Shown: in pieces, positions 1 through 6,388 of the stretch
Layout: every line of letters begins with the position of its first letter
How positions within the stretch are numbered: position 1 is the stretch's first letter
Assembly: GCA_018267355.1 (NCBI GenBank)
Contig: JAFDYP010000357.1
Location: 1 to 9,007 of the forward strand
Direction of reading: 5' to 3'
DNA from: Bacteroidota bacterium
GTDB taxonomy: Bacteria; Bacteroidota; Bacteroidia; Chitinophagales; LD1
DNA length: 9,007 bases
Notes under the pieces: model-generated
Database searches by the model: none
What the model was told of the DNA's origin: nothing
What the model saw: only the letters and a program-made list of their open reading frames with translations
Program-made: the position numbers and the translations under genes

Positions 1-938
1 ATCAGACCGAGTTTGAAAAGAACGGTTATATCATTCTACCATTCTACAATGATCAGGAAATAACCGAGCTGGTAGACCTCTATCACAGTCTCCACCCACA
101 GGATGAAAAGGGCTTCTTTCCCAGCACCTTCTCGCGAGATAAGAGCTACCGCCACACGGCAGACCAGGAGATCAGACGCGTATGCAGGCGCAGCATAGAG
201 GCCTACTGCCGCGATATCAAAGTCATGTGCGGCTCCTTTATAGTCAAAAGCCCGGGCCCAGAGAGCGGCATGTGCGTGCACCAGGATATGAGCCTGATAG
301 ATGAGAGCCGCTATACTGGCATCAATATCTGGGTACCCCTCTGTGACCTCACCATAGAGAATGGCGCCCTCTTCGTCATACCCGGCAGCCACCGCATCAT
401 GCCCACATACCGCAGTAGCAGTATACCGGAGTTCTTTGCACCGGTCATGGATGAGATCATAGACTACCTGCAGCCGGTGCTGATACCTGCGGGCCATGCA
501 GTATTCTTTGATCAGAGTATCATCCACTACTCTCCGCCCAATTATTCTGACAAGATCCGCATCGTCACCAATACTTACTTTGCTCATCAGAGTACCGAGT
601 TTCGTACCTACTACTGGAATCAGGCCGAGCATGGCAAAACCCAGATTGAGGCGTTTGCCCAGGACGATAGCTTCATGACAGATTTTGAGCAGTTTGGAGA
701 CAATATCCGTGACCGGCCAAAGGTAGGCCGCTCCCTGGGGCTGGTCTCTTATGACTTTCCTGCTATCGATACGGCTTTCCTGAGCAGCCATTTTCCGCGT
801 AGCGATGCACGTGCGCTGATAGCTGCCGCGAGGCCGGCACCTGTAGCAGAGGCATCACCTCTTTCGCCACCCCTGGCCGGCACACCGGCGCGCTCACAGC
901 GCGGCCTCCTGCAGCGCATCAAAGACCTGATCAGCTGA
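1..938 (+). CDS. PhyH-family Fe(II)/2-oxoglutarate dioxygenase, copy 1 (5' partial)
   Basis: Member of the phytanoyl-CoA dioxygenase (PhyH) family, non-haem iron enzymes that usually hydroxylate a C-H bond using O2 and 2-oxoglutarate. The reading frame is open from base 3 (first codon CAG) to the TGA at 936-938, so the start lies outside the window. Alignment with the neighbouring paralogue suggests only about 11-12 N-terminal residues are missing. The iron triad is visible: the HxD pair in VHQDMSL (His codon 279-281, Asp 285-287) and the distal His in IIHYSP (525-527). Arg at 558-560 (SDKIR) is the expected 2-oxoglutarate carboxylate ligand. The core is followed by a Pro/Ala-rich linker and a short amphipathic tail, GLLQRIKDLIS. 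The stop overlaps the next start (TGATG), indicating translational coupling. The substrate is unknown; despite the family name it need not be an acyl-CoA, since such enzymes also act on lipids, sugars and small metabolites. Family assignment is firm, function open. Confidence 0.9.
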   Translation, partial: QTEFEKNGYIILPFYNDQEITELVDLYHSLHPQDEKGFFPSTFSRDKSYRHTADQEIRRVCRRSIEAYCRDIKVMCGSFIVKSPGPESGMCVHQDMSLIDESRYTGINIWVPLCDLTIENGALFVIPGSHRIMPTYRSSSIPEFFAPVMDEIIDYLQPVLIPAGHAVFFDQSIIHYSPPNYSDKIRIVTNTYFAHQSTEFRTYYWNQAEHGKTQIEAFAQDDSFMTDFEQFGDNIRDRPKVGRSLGLVSYDFPAIDTAFLSSHFPRSDARALIAAARPAPVAEASPLSPPLAGTPARSQRGLLQRIKDLIS

Positions 939-940
939 TG
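936..940 (+). promoter_or_regulatory. TGATG stop-start overlap coupling the two PhyH genes
   Basis: TGA of the first dioxygenase shares its final A with the ATG of the second. No Shine-Dalgarno sequence is obvious just upstream, so re-initiation by the terminating ribosome is the likely way the second gene is translated. This fixes the second start at 938. Confidence 0.7.
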
Positions 941-1855
941 GCCAAAAGAATATTCAAAGATGCAGCACATCAGCAGCTGTTTGACCGACAGGGATTCATA
1001 GTACTGCCTTTCATTACTGCAGAGGAGATTCGTGAGCTGAACGGTCTTTTTGACGAGCTGCACCCTGACATCTCAGGCAGTGGATTTTTCAGCGGTAGCT
1101 ACAGCAGTGATTTTGATTACAAGAAAAAAGTAAGTGACGCTATCGTGCGTACCTTTGCCCGTGCCTATGCGGAGCTATTTACAGACTATACGCCATTTGG
1201 CGGTGCCTTCTTGTACAAGGTACCCGGCGCCAATAGTGAGCTGGCTCCGCACCAAGACTGGACCATCGTAGATGAAAAAGAAAATATAGCACTAAACTGC
1301 TGGGTACCCCTACAGGATATCACACCGGATAATGGCCCGATCATGATCCTGCCCGGCAGCCACTATGACAACTACAATATCATCCGCGCACCCACTTTGC
1401 CTTTCTTCTGGCAGGGTCACGAGGACCTGGTCAAAAAAGAGCTGCTCCCCATGATCGTGCCTGCTGGCACCGCTGTCATACTCAATCAGAGCGTCATACA
1501 CTACTCACCTGACAATAGGAGCGACAAGGTGCGCCGAGCCATCACGGCCGGGGTCAAAAGCGGTGGTGCGCAGATGCACTTTCACTACCGCATACCCGGC
1601 CAGAACCAGCTCGAGGTCTTTGAGATGGATGATGACTTTTTGATCAGCTTCCGTGATTTTGCGACAGATATAGGCCAGCGGCCGTATCTGGGCCGCAGCG
1701 TAGGCACTATACCCTATACACTCCCACAGCCCGCAGCCGCAGAGCTGGGGGCACTACTGGCGCATATGAAAGTATCAGCCGGCTACACGCCGGCTCAGAG
1801 GCCATCCACTCCCACAGGATGGCTGCAGAGATTGCGCAGCCTCATCGGAGCGTGA
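938..1855 (+). CDS. PhyH-family Fe(II)/2-oxoglutarate dioxygenase, copy 2
   Basis: Complete 305-residue PhyH-family oxygenase, the usual length for this family. It opens with the typical N-terminal region (QGFIVLPF near residues 18-25). Iron ligands are His105 and Asp107 in APHQDWTI and His188 in VIHYSPDN; Arg199 in SDKVRR should bind 2-oxoglutarate. The WVPLQD stretch (122-127) and LPGSH (138-142) are other family hallmarks. It is clearly paralogous to the gene before it over the whole length, including a short C-terminal amphipathic segment (TGWLQRLRSLIGA) after a Pro-rich linker. The residues around the HxD motif differ (PHQDWTIV against VHQDMSLI), so the two copies probably act on different positions or substrates rather than being redundant. 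The start at 938 overlaps the upstream stop. No signal peptide or membrane helix is seen, so it is likely cytoplasmic. Substrate unknown. Confidence 0.93.
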   Translation: MAKRIFKDAAHQQLFDRQGFIVLPFITAEEIRELNGLFDELHPDISGSGFFSGSYSSDFDYKKKVSDAIVRTFARAYAELFTDYTPFGGAFLYKVPGANSELAPHQDWTIVDEKENIALNCWVPLQDITPDNGPIMILPGSHYDNYNIIRAPTLPFFWQGHEDLVKKELLPMIVPAGTAVILNQSVIHYSPDNRSDKVRRAITAGVKSGGAQMHFHYRIPGQNQLEVFEMDDDFLISFRDFATDIGQRPYLGRSVGTIPYTLPQPAAAELGALLAHMKVSAGYTPAQRPSTPTGWLQRLRSLIGA

Positions 1856-1926
1856 TGCGGCCGTCAGCACTATCGCAAAAAAGCTTTAGATTGAACGCCG
1901 TACTAATTTTCTCCCTGTGGCTATAG
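1855..1926 (+). CDS. Possible 23-codon coupled mini-ORF ahead of the glycosyltransferase
   Basis: The TGA ending the second dioxygenase (1853-1855) again forms TGATG, opening a short frame (ATG 1855, TAG 1924-1926). It encodes 23 residues: a polar, basic first half and a hydrophobic end (NAVLIFSLWL). It ends 7 bases after the GTG start of the glycosyltransferase (codon 1917-1919) in another frame, so a ribosome translating it would stop right beside that start. It may be a real small peptide, a translational bridge keeping ribosomes on the message, or chance. I know of no homologue. The arrangement matches the two other TGATG junctions discussed here, which is the only reason to list it. Confidence 0.25.
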   Translation: MRPSALSQKSFRLNAVLIFSLWL

Positions 1927-2720
1927 CCCCGCATGATCCACCCGCAGTGCCTGAGCTCACTATCGCCATGCCCTGCCTCAATGAGTCCCGCACAGTCGGT
2001 CTGTGTATACACAAGGCGCTCAGCTATCTGCAGCATAGTGGCATATCCGGAGAGGTAGTAGTGGCAGACAATGGCAGTACAGACGGCTCGCAGGAGATCA
2101 TATTGGCCGCAGGGGCGCGCCTGGTCACTGTAGCTGAAAAAGGATACGGCAGCGCTGTCAGGGCGGCTATAGCTGCCGCCAGAGGCCAGTATGTCATCAT
2201 GGGAGACTCAGATGATAGTTATGACTTCAGCACGCTCGATCCATTCATGGAAAAACTCAGGGCCGGGCACGATCTTATTATCGGCAATCGCTTTACGGGA
2301 GAGATCCGGCCCAATGCCATGCCTGCTATGAATCAATACCTGGGCAATCCCGTACTCTCTGCTATAGGCCGCCTTTTTATCAGGAGCGAAATCGGTGATT
2401 TCCATTGTGGTTTACGTGGCTTCCGGCGGGAGGCCATTTTATCTCTCGGCCTCAAGACCACAGGTATGGAGTTTGCCTCAGAGATGATCGTAGTGGCATC
2501 TATGCACCATCTGAGGATATCTGAGGTACCCGTGGTCCTCTCTCCTGATGGCCGCGGCAGGCCGTCTCACCTCAGGCCGTGGAGAGATGGGTGGCGCCAC
2601 CTGCGCTTTCTGCTCTCCTTCAGCCCGGGTCCCCTGTTTCTGCTACGGGAGCTGCTCCTCATGATAGGCGGGCTATACACCCGTTTCATCCGCATGTGCC
2701 GCGACATAGGAAATAAGTAG
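1917..2720 (+). CDS. Family 2 glycosyltransferase, polyprenyl/dolichyl-phosphate sugar synthase type (short form)
   Basis: A GT-A fold glycosyltransferase of the DPM1/GtrB-like branch of GT2, which transfers a sugar from a nucleotide donor to polyprenyl phosphate on the cytoplasmic membrane face. Visible motifs: LTIAMPCLNES (14-24), VVVADNGSTDGS (47-58, Asp51 for the nucleotide), EKGYGSAVRAAI (74-85), the metal site GDSDDSYD (96-103), IIGNRF (121-126), CGLRGFRREA (164-173), and GMEFASEM plus SPDGRGRPSHLRPWRDGWRHLRFLL (183-233, in two stretches). This last block is characteristic of a subgroup that normally continues into a C-terminal membrane domain of several helices. Here the protein ends at residue 267 after one hydrophobic segment (about 238-252) and a basic tail. 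The start is GTG at 1917; the frame is closed at TAG 1887-1889. GTG at 1947 is an alternative; the ATG at 1968 would cut into the first beta strand. No Shine-Dalgarno is seen. Sugar and lipid specificity cannot be read. Confidence 0.88.
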   Translation: MAIAPHDPPAVPELTIAMPCLNESRTVGLCIHKALSYLQHSGISGEVVVADNGSTDGSQEIILAAGARLVTVAEKGYGSAVRAAIAAARGQYVIMGDSDDSYDFSTLDPFMEKLRAGHDLIIGNRFTGEIRPNAMPAMNQYLGNPVLSAIGRLFIRSEIGDFHCGLRGFRREAILSLGLKTTGMEFASEMIVVASMHHLRISEVPVVLSPDGRGRPSHLRPWRDGWRHLRFLLSFSPGPLFLLRELLLMIGGLYTRFIRMCRDIGNK

Positions 2721-2746
2721 CTTTCAGTTTATTTTTATAGCAAGAT

Positions 2747-3808
2747 ATGAGGCTGAGAACAATTTTTGACCTGACGCTGAAAAATCTGCAGCATGGCTAC
2801 TACAAGCTGACCGGGCAGCGCCACCGCATCGTGCCCTATAAACTGGTAGTAGAGCTGACCACGCAGTGCAACTCAAAGTGCCTCTACTGTGATATCTGGA
2901 AAATAAAAAAGGAGCATGTCAAAAAGATAGACCTCCATGACTTTGAGCACTTCCTGAAAAAAATGGACCACCACCTGCTCTGGCTGGCCCTGACGGGCGG
3001 TGAGGTGACCACAAACAATCAGTTTCCGGAGATCATACGCCTGATCAAAGAAAACAGCCCTCAGCTCAGGATCATCACATTCACTACCAATGGCCTGATG
3101 CCGCAGCGTGTGCTGGATTTTGCCCTGCTCATCAAGCAAGAGCTCAACTGCGACTGCTTCATCACCATCAGCCTGGATGGAGATGCTGAGACACATGACA
3201 GGATCAGAGGCATCAATGGCAACTATGAGAAGTGCATAGAGACCTATGAGCTACTCAAAGCGAATAATATCGAAAGCCACTTTGGTATCACCGTAGCAGA
3301 AGGAAATTTTGATTTCATCAAAACAGGCTTCCGATCCTATCGTGACAAAATAAAGGCCGTCACCTTCGTGCACACCGGTGGTATATTTCTCACAGAATCT
3401 GTAAAGAGTGATGCGGCCCGGGACCAGAAAATGGCAGAGTCGCTACGCACTATCTACCATCAGTACCAGGTGTCTACGCTCGGCGAGTGGCTGGTCAAGC
3501 AATATGTAAAAATAGGCGTCCGGTTTCTGCAAAAGGGTAAAGCTACCAATGTCATTCCCTGTGACGTAGGCCTCTCCTCGGCCCACCTGATGGCCAATGG
3601 AGACCTGCTACCCTGTATGTACCTCCCTGCTATCAGAAAAATAGGCGAAGGTTTTGAGCTATCAGACTATCATAGCCCGGCAGCCGAGGCCATGCTGGAG
3701 GAGATCCGGCGTGATAAGTGCCCCCACTGCTGGATGAGCTGCTACGGACCGCACAATATGCTGCAGGCCCCTGTCAAAACTCTCGCTACCCTTATCAAAC
3801 CGATCTGA
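2747..3808 (+). CDS. Radical SAM enzyme with SPASM-like auxiliary Fe-S domain
   Basis: A 353-residue radical SAM protein, expected to cleave S-adenosylmethionine with a [4Fe-4S] cluster to start radical chemistry. The cluster motif CNSKCLYC (Cys41, Cys45, Cys48) is the canonical CX3CX2C in the usual context ELTTQCNSKCLYCDIWK. TGGE (83-86) is the SAM amine-binding motif. FTTNG (112-116) and ISLDG (141-145) are typical barrel strands. The C-terminal region has further cysteines: Cys272 (PCDVG), Cys290 (NGDLLPC) and the cluster CPHCWMSC (Cys325, Cys328, Cys332). This resembles a SPASM/twitch domain holding an auxiliary cluster, though with fewer cysteines than the classical seven-Cys SPASM. It follows the glycosyltransferase by 26 A/T-rich bases without a clear Shine-Dalgarno, and its TGA overlaps the next ATG. 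SPASM enzymes are best known for peptide maturation, but no precursor peptide is evident nearby and the glycan/lipid context suggests a different substrate. The family is sure; the reaction is not. Confidence 0.92.
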   Translation: MRLRTIFDLTLKNLQHGYYKLTGQRHRIVPYKLVVELTTQCNSKCLYCDIWKIKKEHVKKIDLHDFEHFLKKMDHHLLWLALTGGEVTTNNQFPEIIRLIKENSPQLRIITFTTNGLMPQRVLDFALLIKQELNCDCFITISLDGDAETHDRIRGINGNYEKCIETYELLKANNIESHFGITVAEGNFDFIKTGFRSYRDKIKAVTFVHTGGIFLTESVKSDAARDQKMAESLRTIYHQYQVSTLGEWLVKQYVKIGVRFLQKGKATNVIPCDVGLSSAHLMANGDLLPCMYLPAIRKIGEGFELSDYHSPAAEAMLEEIRRDKCPHCWMSCYGPHNMLQAPVKTLATLIKPI

Positions 3809-3810
3809 TG
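3806..3810 (+). promoter_or_regulatory. TGATG overlap that sets the start of the GT-C-like gene
   Basis: The radical SAM stop (3806-3808) shares its A with an ATG at 3808. The frame of the membrane protein is open further upstream to a GTG at 3718. That would add 30 polar residues overlapping the radical SAM C-terminus before the first membrane helix. The ATG at 3808 puts a basic MTRRQ leader directly before that helix, so it is preferred. Confidence 0.75.
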
Positions 3811-5325
3811 ACCAGGAGACAACTTTTTTACCTGCTGGTGGTGTTCCTGCTATTGCTGGCGGGCAGACTCTGTATAGCAGGGGAGGGATATCTGGAGGAC
3901 CCGGATGAGCTGCTCTATCTCTGGATACACACCCATGCAGCCTCTCTCTCCCACTGGTCCACATGGGTAGAGTGCATGATACACATGCAGGGGCAGCCGC
4001 CTGAGATAGCTATCCGTCTGCTGGAGTACCTGAGCACGACTAGCATCGCAGCTATGACGCACAAGTCCATGCTGCACGCAGATGTGCTTTACATCATCGG
4101 CTTGTACAATATCGCCGTGTCGCTGTTCATCCTGTTCATCTTCTTCCGTATGCTACTGCGTCTCAGGTTTTCTTTTGGCCTGGCACTCACAGGTACCATA
4201 CTGCTCGGCACGCTCTTTAACTATAACCTCCACATCCGTCACATCCTGCCCTATGATCATGCCTTCCTTTTCCAGCTGCTCTCGCTATATCTGCTACTGG
4301 GTCAGTCAGTGACCCTTCGCACTGTCCTGCTGGCTGGCCTGCTCTCTGCCATCGGCCTTACTAATTATTATGGTTCTTTCATGTTCATTTTTATCAATGC
4401 CGGGTATATCGTCCTGTCCGGTAGAGATGCTCCAGCGCGCATGATCGGGAAGCTGGCAGTGTTTGTACTGCCCTTCATCATCGTGATGCTGAGCTACGAG
4501 TGGGGCACCGGGCTGTGTGGCGTATCCTATTTTGATTTCCTGCACTACTACTCAGGCACAGTGATCACCGGTGGCAGTTTTGATGAGGGCCTCATTTATC
4601 TCTTCCTTTACTTTCACCTGGTGGAGCACTGGTGGGGCTTGCTGTTGCTGCTGCTATTCTTTGCCGGGGCTTTCTTGCTTTTCCTGCGACCGGCAGGACA
4701 GCCTGTGCGGCTGGTATTGGCCCTTGGCATCATAGGCTATTTATCCTTTGGCTGCTACGTAGTCTTCTTTCACAAGATGCTCTTCAGCGGGCGGGTTTTA
4801 TTTATCTACTATCCATTTATCATTATAGGTGTGATGCGCGCACTGCAGGCTATACAGATCAGGCATACGGGCCGGATGCTGGCTGGTATTTGCTTGGCAG
4901 CTTTCATACACTATGGTTTTGTCATTGCAGATTTTCGCCAGATAGGCTACCCGCGCACTGTGATCTATAGCCAGCATCTTTTTGAGAAAGATCAAAAAGT
5001 GAAATTTGACTACCGGGATGAGATGTCCAGCCCTATGCGCTACAGCATGCGCCGGATGTTTTGTATAGATTCTACCGGCCCGGATATCCTCCCTGCTGGT
5101 CGCTATACACTTAGCAATTTTGCCTTCCTGAGAGATGTACCTGACAGTGCGCTGCGCTCCTATGCGCCGCTGCAGCTGCACGAGGGCGATAGTATCTTGT
5201 TTGAGAAGCTACACTTTGAGTCACATCCAGCCTATACGCTGGAATACTGCACCCGTCATGGCCGGGATTTTTACCTGCAGCATCACTTCAAGATCAGGGT
5301 CATCCGTACTGCTGCTCAGCCCTGA
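3808..5325 (+). CDS. Polytopic membrane protein, probable GT-C (family 39/ArnT-like) glycosyltransferase
   Basis: A 505-residue integral membrane protein with roughly ten hydrophobic segments, at about residues 6-24, 92-115, 122-138, 152-167, 171-203, 213-230, 259-270, 274-293, 302-322, 329-345 and 357-375. After helix 1 comes an acidic loop, GYLEDPDELLYLWIH (Glu30, Asp31, Asp33, Glu34). It sits where GT39/GT83-type GT-C enzymes carry the acidic catalytic residues (a D-E..Y pattern). RHILPYDHAF (144-153) resembles another conserved loop of such proteins. GT-C enzymes use polyprenyl-phosphate sugars on the outer face of the cytoplasmic membrane, so the GT2 enzyme two genes upstream is a natural donor supplier. 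The last ~125 residues are soluble and unlike anything I recognise. Start at 3808 chosen by the TGATG overlap. Sequence similarity to named members is weak, so it could be another polytopic transferase or a protein of unknown function. Confidence 0.7.
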   Translation: MTRRQLFYLLVVFLLLLAGRLCIAGEGYLEDPDELLYLWIHTHAASLSHWSTWVECMIHMQGQPPEIAIRLLEYLSTTSIAAMTHKSMLHADVLYIIGLYNIAVSLFILFIFFRMLLRLRFSFGLALTGTILLGTLFNYNLHIRHILPYDHAFLFQLLSLYLLLGQSVTLRTVLLAGLLSAIGLTNYYGSFMFIFINAGYIVLSGRDAPARMIGKLAVFVLPFIIVMLSYEWGTGLCGVSYFDFLHYYSGTVITGGSFDEGLIYLFLYFHLVEHWWGLLLLLLFFAGAFLLFLRPAGQPVRLVLALGIIGYLSFGCYVVFFHKMLFSGRVLFIYYPFIIIGVMRALQAIQIRHTGRMLAGICLAAFIHYGFVIADFRQIGYPRTVIYSQHLFEKDQKVKFDYRDEMSSPMRYSMRRMFCIDSTGPDILPAGRYTLSNFAFLRDVPDSALRSYAPLQLHEGDSILFEKLHFESHPAYTLEYCTRHGRDFYLQHHFKIRVIRTAAQP

Positions 5326-5398
5326 GCTACACCCTTGTGCTTGCTCAAAATGCTTATATTTATCGGCATGCCATATCAGCAGCTATAAGGAGGGGGGA
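5326..5398 (+). other. 73-base spacer, the longest gap between the main genes
   Basis: Separates the GT-C-like gene from the desaturase. It holds a strong Shine-Dalgarno at its 3' end and an A/T-rich patch (TATATTTA, 5355-5362) that partly fits the Bacteroidota -7 element TAnnTTTG. No hairpin plus T-run terminator is visible. If the locus has an internal transcription start, this is the most plausible place. Confidence 0.4.
5387..5393 (+). promoter_or_regulatory. Strong Shine-Dalgarno (AAGGAGG) for the desaturase
   Basis: AAGGAGG lies five bases before ATG 5399 within a run of purines (TAAGGAGGGGGGAATG). It decides the start, since the same frame is open back to an ATG at 5135 inside the upstream gene. 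It is the only near-perfect anti-16S match seen ahead of a gene in the window. Confidence 0.75.
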
Positions 5399-6367
5399 AT
5401 GGATACTTTCGAAACCATAGATAAAGCTACTATTGTCAATAGCAAGGGGGTAAAATACCTTGACTTCAGAGATACGCTCTCGCCACGCTACGCCGTGGTC
5501 TGGAGTGACATCGCCATTGGCTATCTGGCGCTGCTGGCGGTGCTAGCCGGCGCGGTATACATGCAGATGTTTTTCAACCCTTGGTTTGCGGTCACTATCG
5601 CCATCGGAGGTCTGTGTATCGGCTACATCGTATCAGCGCTACATCTATTTATACATGAGGCCTCCCACTACCATCTGGCTCCGGCCCGCCGTCAAAATGA
5701 CATCTTATCCAATATTTTCCTCGGCCTTCTCGTAGGCATGGATGTAGAGTTTTACCGTACGGTACACTTTGCCCATCACCGCCTGCTGGGCACCGCTACT
5801 GACACGGAGCGGTCCTATTTTGATGCCATCAGCTGGCGCTATATCATAGAGTCGCTCACTGGCATCCGTGTACTCCGCGTGATCCTGCACCGCAATGAAA
5901 ACATCAAAAAGAACGCTGGCTCACAACCTGGCTTGCGCATTATCCGTCAGAATAATACCATTTTCGCTATAGCTGCCATACTGCACCTGGCATTAGTAAG
6001 CTCGCTTTTAGCTGTAGGGTACTGGCAGGCCGCGCTGGTCTGGATAGTGGGTATGGGTGCTGCCTTCCCGCTTTTTGCTACCTTTCGCCAGATACTGGAG
6101 CATAGGAGTGAGCAGGCTTTAGCATCAGTAGATTATAGCCGTGTAGACCATGGTGTGGTACACCGCATGTTTGGAGAGGGTCCGGTCGCGTCTACTCTGG
6201 GTGCTGCGGGGTTCAACAGGCACCTGCTGCACCACTGGGATCCTCAGGTATCCTATACACGCCTGCGTGATGTGGAGGCTTTTCTGAGGGATACGACCCT
6301 CCGTGAAGACCAGGAGAGCAGGCAGACCACTTATTTCAAAACCTTTGCAGCACTAATACGCAAATAA
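5399..6367 (+). CDS. Membrane di-iron fatty acid desaturase/hydroxylase family protein
   Basis: A 322-residue member of the membrane fatty-acid desaturase superfamily, which uses a histidine-bound di-iron centre and O2 to desaturate or hydroxylate. All three histidine boxes are present: HEASH (86-90), HFAHH (123-127) and HLLHH (275-279). Additional histidines at 235, 251 and 255 are candidate ligands. Hydrophobic segments at about 36-59, 62-85, 104-116, 187-208 and 210-228 fit the usual arrangement of helical pairs, with the boxes on the cytoplasmic side. LGTATDTERSYFD after box 2 matches a bacterial subgroup. The start at 5399 is set by a strong Shine-Dalgarno; a longer version from 5135 would add 88 residues that are only the shadow frame of the upstream gene. 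Substrates in this superfamily range from acyl lipids to carotenoids and small amines or amino acids, so lipid desaturation is likely but not proven. An electron donor gene is not seen in the window. Confidence 0.92.
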   Translation: MDTFETIDKATIVNSKGVKYLDFRDTLSPRYAVVWSDIAIGYLALLAVLAGAVYMQMFFNPWFAVTIAIGGLCIGYIVSALHLFIHEASHYHLAPARRQNDILSNIFLGLLVGMDVEFYRTVHFAHHRLLGTATDTERSYFDAISWRYIIESLTGIRVLRVILHRNENIKKNAGSQPGLRIIRQNNTIFAIAAILHLALVSSLLAVGYWQAALVWIVGMGAAFPLFATFRQILEHRSEQALASVDYSRVDHGVVHRMFGEGPVASTLGAAGFNRHLLHHWDPQVSYTRLRDVEAFLRDTTLREDQESRQTTYFKTFAALIRK

Positions 6368-6388
6368 ACGCATAACCCAAACAGGAGC

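Noticed and set aside
36..791. 251-residue open frame on the minus strand opposite the first PhyH gene
   Set aside because: It lies entirely within a gene with a complete iron-binding motif set. Its translation shows no recognisable domain and fits a shadow frame.
1904..1911. TAATTTTC resembling a -7 element before the glycosyltransferase
   Set aside because: It lies about six bases from the GTG start and has no properly spaced -33 TTTG, so it is more likely just an A/T-rich start context.
2721..2746. T-rich stretch after the glycosyltransferase as a terminator
   Set aside because: No inverted repeat precedes the T-rich run, and the radical SAM gene starts immediately after, so termination is not supported.
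3718..3807. Longer version of the GT-C-like protein starting at GTG 3718
   Set aside because: The extra 30 residues overlap the conserved CPHCWMSC end of the radical SAM gene, have no membrane or signal character, and a TGATG-coupled ATG exists at 3808.
5335..5362. Possible Bacteroidota promoter (TTG 5335-5337, TATATTTA 5355-5362)
   Set aside because: The -7 element lacks the final G and the 17-base spacing is shorter than the usual 19-21, so it is too weak to call. It is mentioned only as a candidate in the spacer description.
5135..5398. 88-residue N-terminal extension of the desaturase
   Set aside because: Most of it reads the upstream gene out of frame. A strong Shine-Dalgarno and a family-typical length support ATG 5399.
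6383..6387. AGGAG before the B12 radical SAM gene as a Shine-Dalgarno
   Set aside because: Only one base separates it from the ATG, too close for normal pairing. It may be coincidental.
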